Source: JAGVSZ01 sp019137045
Lineage (GTDB): Bacteria > Pseudomonadota > Gammaproteobacteria > Burkholderiales > SG8-39
Assembly: GCA_046347635.1 (NCBI GenBank)
Contig: JAXMFT010000006.1
Span: forward strand, 1-64,000
DNA: 64,000 bases
Direction: 5' to 3'
The number at the start of each line of letters is the position of its first letter. Position 1 is the first letter of the stretch. The position numbers were made by a program, and so were the translations under genes. Below the pieces are notes generated by a model, which saw only the letters and a program-made list of their open reading frames with translations, was not told the DNA's origin and searched no databases. Below, one piece after another: positions 61,613-64,000 of this stretch.

Positions 61613-61725
61613 CGGAGCATCCAGTACTTGAGCACGATGCCGAGGAAGAACACCGCGACGATCGACCACAGCACGAGCGCCGTCCTGATGTTGCGCGTCT
61701 TCGTCTCGCGGTCGAGCCCGGACAT
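61609..61725 (-). CDS. Cytochrome oxidase small assembly protein
   Basis: A 38-residue product starts MSGLDRETKTRNIRTAL, has one helix (VLWSIVAVFFLGIVLKYW) and ends MLR. This short gene always sits between coxA and ctaG in related bacteria. It begins four bases after the coxA stop and overlaps ctaG by four, supporting its reality despite its size. Confidence 0.85.
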   Translation of the reverse strand: MSGLDRETKTRNIRTALVLWSIVAVFFLGIVLKYWMLR

Positions 61726-61728
61726 CGC

Positions 61729-63315
61729 TCAGCGCACCGTGGGCGGCGTCTCGAAGCTGTGGTACGGCGCGGGCGACGGCAGATGGGTCCACTCGAGCGT
61801 GTCGGCGCCGTCCCACGGCCGCGCCGGCGCCTTCCGGCCGCCGCGGATGGTCTTCACCACGTTGTAGACCAGCAGCAACTGCGACAGGCCGAAGCCGAAC
61901 GCGCCGATGCTCGAGATCATGTTGAACTCGGCGAACACCGGCGAGTAGTCGGGGATGCGGCGCGGCATGCCGGCGATGCCGAGGAAGTGCTGCACGAAGA
62001 AGGCGAGGTTGAAGAAGATCATCGACAGCCAGAAATGGATCTTGCCGAGCTTCTCGTCGTACATCCGGCCGGTCCACTTCGGCAGCCAGAAGTACACGCC
62101 GGCGAAGGCCGAGAAGAGCGCGCCGGCCACCATCACGTAGTGGAAATGGGCGACCACGTAATAGGTGTCGTGCATCTGCACGTCAACCGCGGTCAGCGCG
62201 AGCACCAGCCCCGAGAACCCGCCCATCGTGAACAGGAACAGGAACCCGATCGCGAACAGCATCGGGGTCTCGAACGTGAGCGAGCCCTTCCACATCGTGG
62301 CGAGCCAGTTGAAGACCTTCACGCCGGTGGGAATGGCGATCAGCATCGTCGCGTACATGAAGTAAAGCTGCGCTTCGAGCGGCATCCCGACCGTGTACAT
62401 GTGGTGGGCCCACACGATGAACGACAGGATGGCGATGGAGGCGGTCGCATACACCATCGACGAGTAGCCGAACAGGGGCTTGCGCGAGAACGCGGGGATC
62501 ACCTGCGAGACCACGCCGAAGGCGGGAATCGCGATGATGTAGACCTCCGGATGCCCGAAGAACCAGAAGATGTGCTGGTACAGCACCGGGTCGCCGCCGC
62601 CCGCCGCATTGAAGAAGGTGGTGCCGAAATGACGGTCGGTGAGGGTCATGGTCACCGCGCCGGCGAGCACGGGCATGACCGCGACCAGCAGGTACGCGGT
62701 GATCAGCCACGTCCAGCAGAACAGCGGCATCTTCATCAGGGTCATCCCCGGCGCGCGCATGTTGAGCACGGTCGTGATGATGTTGATCGACCCCAGGATC
62801 GAGCTCATGCCGAGGAGGTGGACCGCGAAGATCGTGAGGTCCATTCCCGGCCCCATCTGCACCGTCAACGGCGCATAGAGCGTCCAGCCCGCGCCCGCGG
62901 CGCCGCCCGGCACGAACAGCGAGACGACCAGCAGCGTCGCCGCCGGCGGCAGCAGCCAGAAGCTCCAGTTGTTCAAGCGCGGGAACGCCATGTCCGGCGC
63001 GCCGATCATCATCGGGATCTGCCAGTTCGCGAAGCCCACGAACGCCGGCATGATCGCGCCGAACACCATGATGAGCCCGTGCAGCGTGGTCATCTGGTTG
63101 AAGAAGTCGGGGTTGACGATCTGCAGCCCGGGCTGGAAGAGCTCCGCCCGGATGACGAGCGCCATCGTGCCCCCGACCATGAACATCGCGAAGCTGAACC
63201 ACAGGTACATCGTGCCGATGTCCTTGTGGTTGGTGGTCATGATCCAGCGCAGGATGCCGGCCGGATGATGACCATGGTCGTCGTGGTGGGCGTGGGTGTC
63301 GGCAACTGCACTCAT
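61729..63315 (-). CDS. coxA: Cytochrome c oxidase subunit I
   Basis: The 528-residue protein has twelve membrane helices with heme and CuB ligands: HGLIMVFGAIMPAF, the HPEVYIIAIPAFG motif with the His-Tyr pair, WAHHMYTVGM (CuB His pair), and YYVVAHFHYVMVAGALF near the end (heme ligands). This is an A-type heme-copper oxidase core. The GHPEVYI motif carries the cross-linked Tyr. It follows coxB by 35 bases. Confidence 0.98.
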   Translation of the reverse strand: MSAVADTHAHHDDHGHHPAGILRWIMTTNHKDIGTMYLWFSFAMFMVGGTMALVIRAELFQPGLQIVNPDFFNQMTTLHGLIMVFGAIMPAFVGFANWQIPMMIGAPDMAFPRLNNWSFWLLPPAATLLVVSLFVPGGAAGAGWTLYAPLTVQMGPGMDLTIFAVHLLGMSSILGSINIITTVLNMRAPGMTLMKMPLFCWTWLITAYLLVAVMPVLAGAVTMTLTDRHFGTTFFNAAGGGDPVLYQHIFWFFGHPEVYIIAIPAFGVVSQVIPAFSRKPLFGYSSMVYATASIAILSFIVWAHHMYTVGMPLEAQLYFMYATMLIAIPTGVKVFNWLATMWKGSLTFETPMLFAIGFLFLFTMGGFSGLVLALTAVDVQMHDTYYVVAHFHYVMVAGALFSAFAGVYFWLPKWTGRMYDEKLGKIHFWLSMIFFNLAFFVQHFLGIAGMPRRIPDYSPVFAEFNMISSIGAFGFGLSQLLLVYNVVKTIRGGRKAPARPWDGADTLEWTHLPSPAPYHSFETPPTVR

Positions 63316-63350
63316 CGCGAGCGGCTCCTAAGCGGGATCCTGCGTAACCG

Positions 63351-64000
63351 TTACTTGCGCGCCGCCAGCACTTCGGCGGGTTGCACGATGTTGGCGGCGG
63401 ACTTGTTGCTCCAGGCATTCGAGATGTAGGTGATGACTGCCGCGATGTCGGTGGGCGAGAGCTGCTTGCCGAACGCCTGCATCGCGGTGCCCGCCTTGCC
63501 GTTCAGGACGATCGCCAGCTTGCCGGCGAGCGGCCCGGCCGCGATCTTCGAGCCGTCGAGCGCCGGGAACGCTCCCTGGACGCCCTTCCCGTTCGCCTGG
63601 TGGCACGCGACGCAGTTCGCGGCGTACACCTTCTCGCCGCGCGCGCGCAGCTCGGCCAGGTCCCACTTCTTGTTCGGATCCTCAGCCGCGGCGGCGAGCT
63701 TCTTCTTCTGCTCGCCCACCCACGCGCTGTACTTCTCCTGCGACACGACCTCGACGACGATCGGCATGAAGCCGTGGTCCTTGCCGCACAGCTCGGCGCA
63801 CTGCCCGCGGAAGATTCCTTCGCGGTCGGCGCGGAACGCGGCGTCGCGGATGAAGCCCGGGATCGCATCCTGCTTCACCGCGAGCGCCGGCACGTACCAG
63901 GCGTGGATCACGTCGGCCGCGGTGGTGAGGATGCGGATCTTCTTTCCCACCGGTACCACGAGGTGGGCGTCGGTCTCGAGCAGGTAGTGCTCGCCCTTCG
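63351..64000 (-). CDS. coxB: Cytochrome c oxidase subunit II with fused cytochrome c domain (partial)
   Basis: The gene enters from the right edge, so the N-terminal membrane helices are missing. The visible 216 residues hold the CuA domain (DVIHAWYVPALAVKQDAIPG, RGQCAELCGKDHGFM with both Cys, His and Met) and a C-terminal cytochrome c domain with heme motif CVACH and axial-ligand region TAMQAFGKQLSPTD. The fusion marks a caa3-type or cytochrome-c-fused aa3 oxidase that takes electrons through its own c heme. It is upstream of coxA. Confidence 0.96.
   Translation of the reverse strand, partial: KGEHYLLETDAHLVVPVGKKIRILTTAADVIHAWYVPALAVKQDAIPGFIRDAAFRADREGIFRGQCAELCGKDHGFMPIVVEVVSQEKYSAWVGEQKKKLAAAAEDPNKKWDLAELRARGEKVYAANCVACHQANGKGVQGAFPALDGSKIAAGPLAGKLAIVLNGKAGTAMQAFGKQLSPTDIAAVITYISNAWSNKSAANIVQPAEVLAARK

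Noticed and set aside
61597..63429. Rightward frame of about 610 codons opposite coxA
   Set aside because: His/Arg/Glu-rich shadow of the coxA helices; all heme and copper ligands are on the minus strand.

Overview
The window is high-GC DNA from a betaproteobacterium. The support is gene order: ybgC-tolQRAB-pal-cpoB next to ruvABC; TPR lipoprotein-lolB-ispE-tRNA-Gln-prs-rplY-pth-ychF; rsmD-coaD-ferredoxin divergent from ftsY-ftsE-ftsX-rpoH; and a coxBA-ctaG-coxC cluster with small assembly genes. The genus cannot be fixed from the sequence alone.

Region 1 (about 1-9640) is accessory DNA ending at the 3' end of a tRNA-Lys gene. It holds a type I secretion pair (ABC transporter and HlyD-like adaptor) whose likely substrate gene is cut off after about 48 codons. 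Next come a conserved Cys-motif protein and an addiction-module antitoxin with only a remnant toxin. A non-coding stretch of about 1.1 kb is very rich in perfect hairpins, including two 14-bp inverted repeats. Two tyrosine recombinases with an excisionase-like gene between them follow. This looks like an eroded integrative element.

Region 2 (9.8-19.8 kb) holds a YeeE/YedE sulfur transporter, the Tol-Pal envelope operon, ruvCAB with a toxin-antitoxin pair set between ruvA and ruvB, and a YebC regulator. Region 3 (19.9-33 kb) is metabolic. A HerA-like ATPase gene leads into SDR, cytochrome P450, acyl-CoA ligase and enoyl-CoA hydratase genes. These converge on a Liv-type ABC transporter operon that ends in a LysR-like gene, and a GabD-type dehydrogenase gene lies beyond. 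Together they suggest uptake, CoA activation and oxidation of an unidentified organic acid.

Region 4 (33-41.7 kb) holds small exported proteins, a type II NADH dehydrogenase, a Spy/CpxP-like protein with a two-component system, a DUF3482 GTPase/DUF2868 pair, and a scrap of a TctC-type binding protein. The histidine kinase has Arg where the phospho-acceptor His should be. Region 5 (41.7-56.7 kb) is core: translation and lipoprotein genes, mutM, a dynamin-like GTPase, coaD, rsmD, ftsYEX and rpoH. ftsE has no ATG/GTG/TTG start and probably begins at CTG. rpoH is preceded by a perfect CIRCE (HrcA) operator.

Region 6 (56.7-64 kb) is the cytochrome c oxidase cluster, transcribed leftward: coxB (with a fused cytochrome c domain, cut by the window edge), coxA, a small assembly gene, ctaG, a DUF2970 gene and coxC. 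Surf1, a thioredoxin-fold protein, ctaB and a SCO gene follow. The heme A synthase gene ctaA often found beside ctaB in such clusters is absent.
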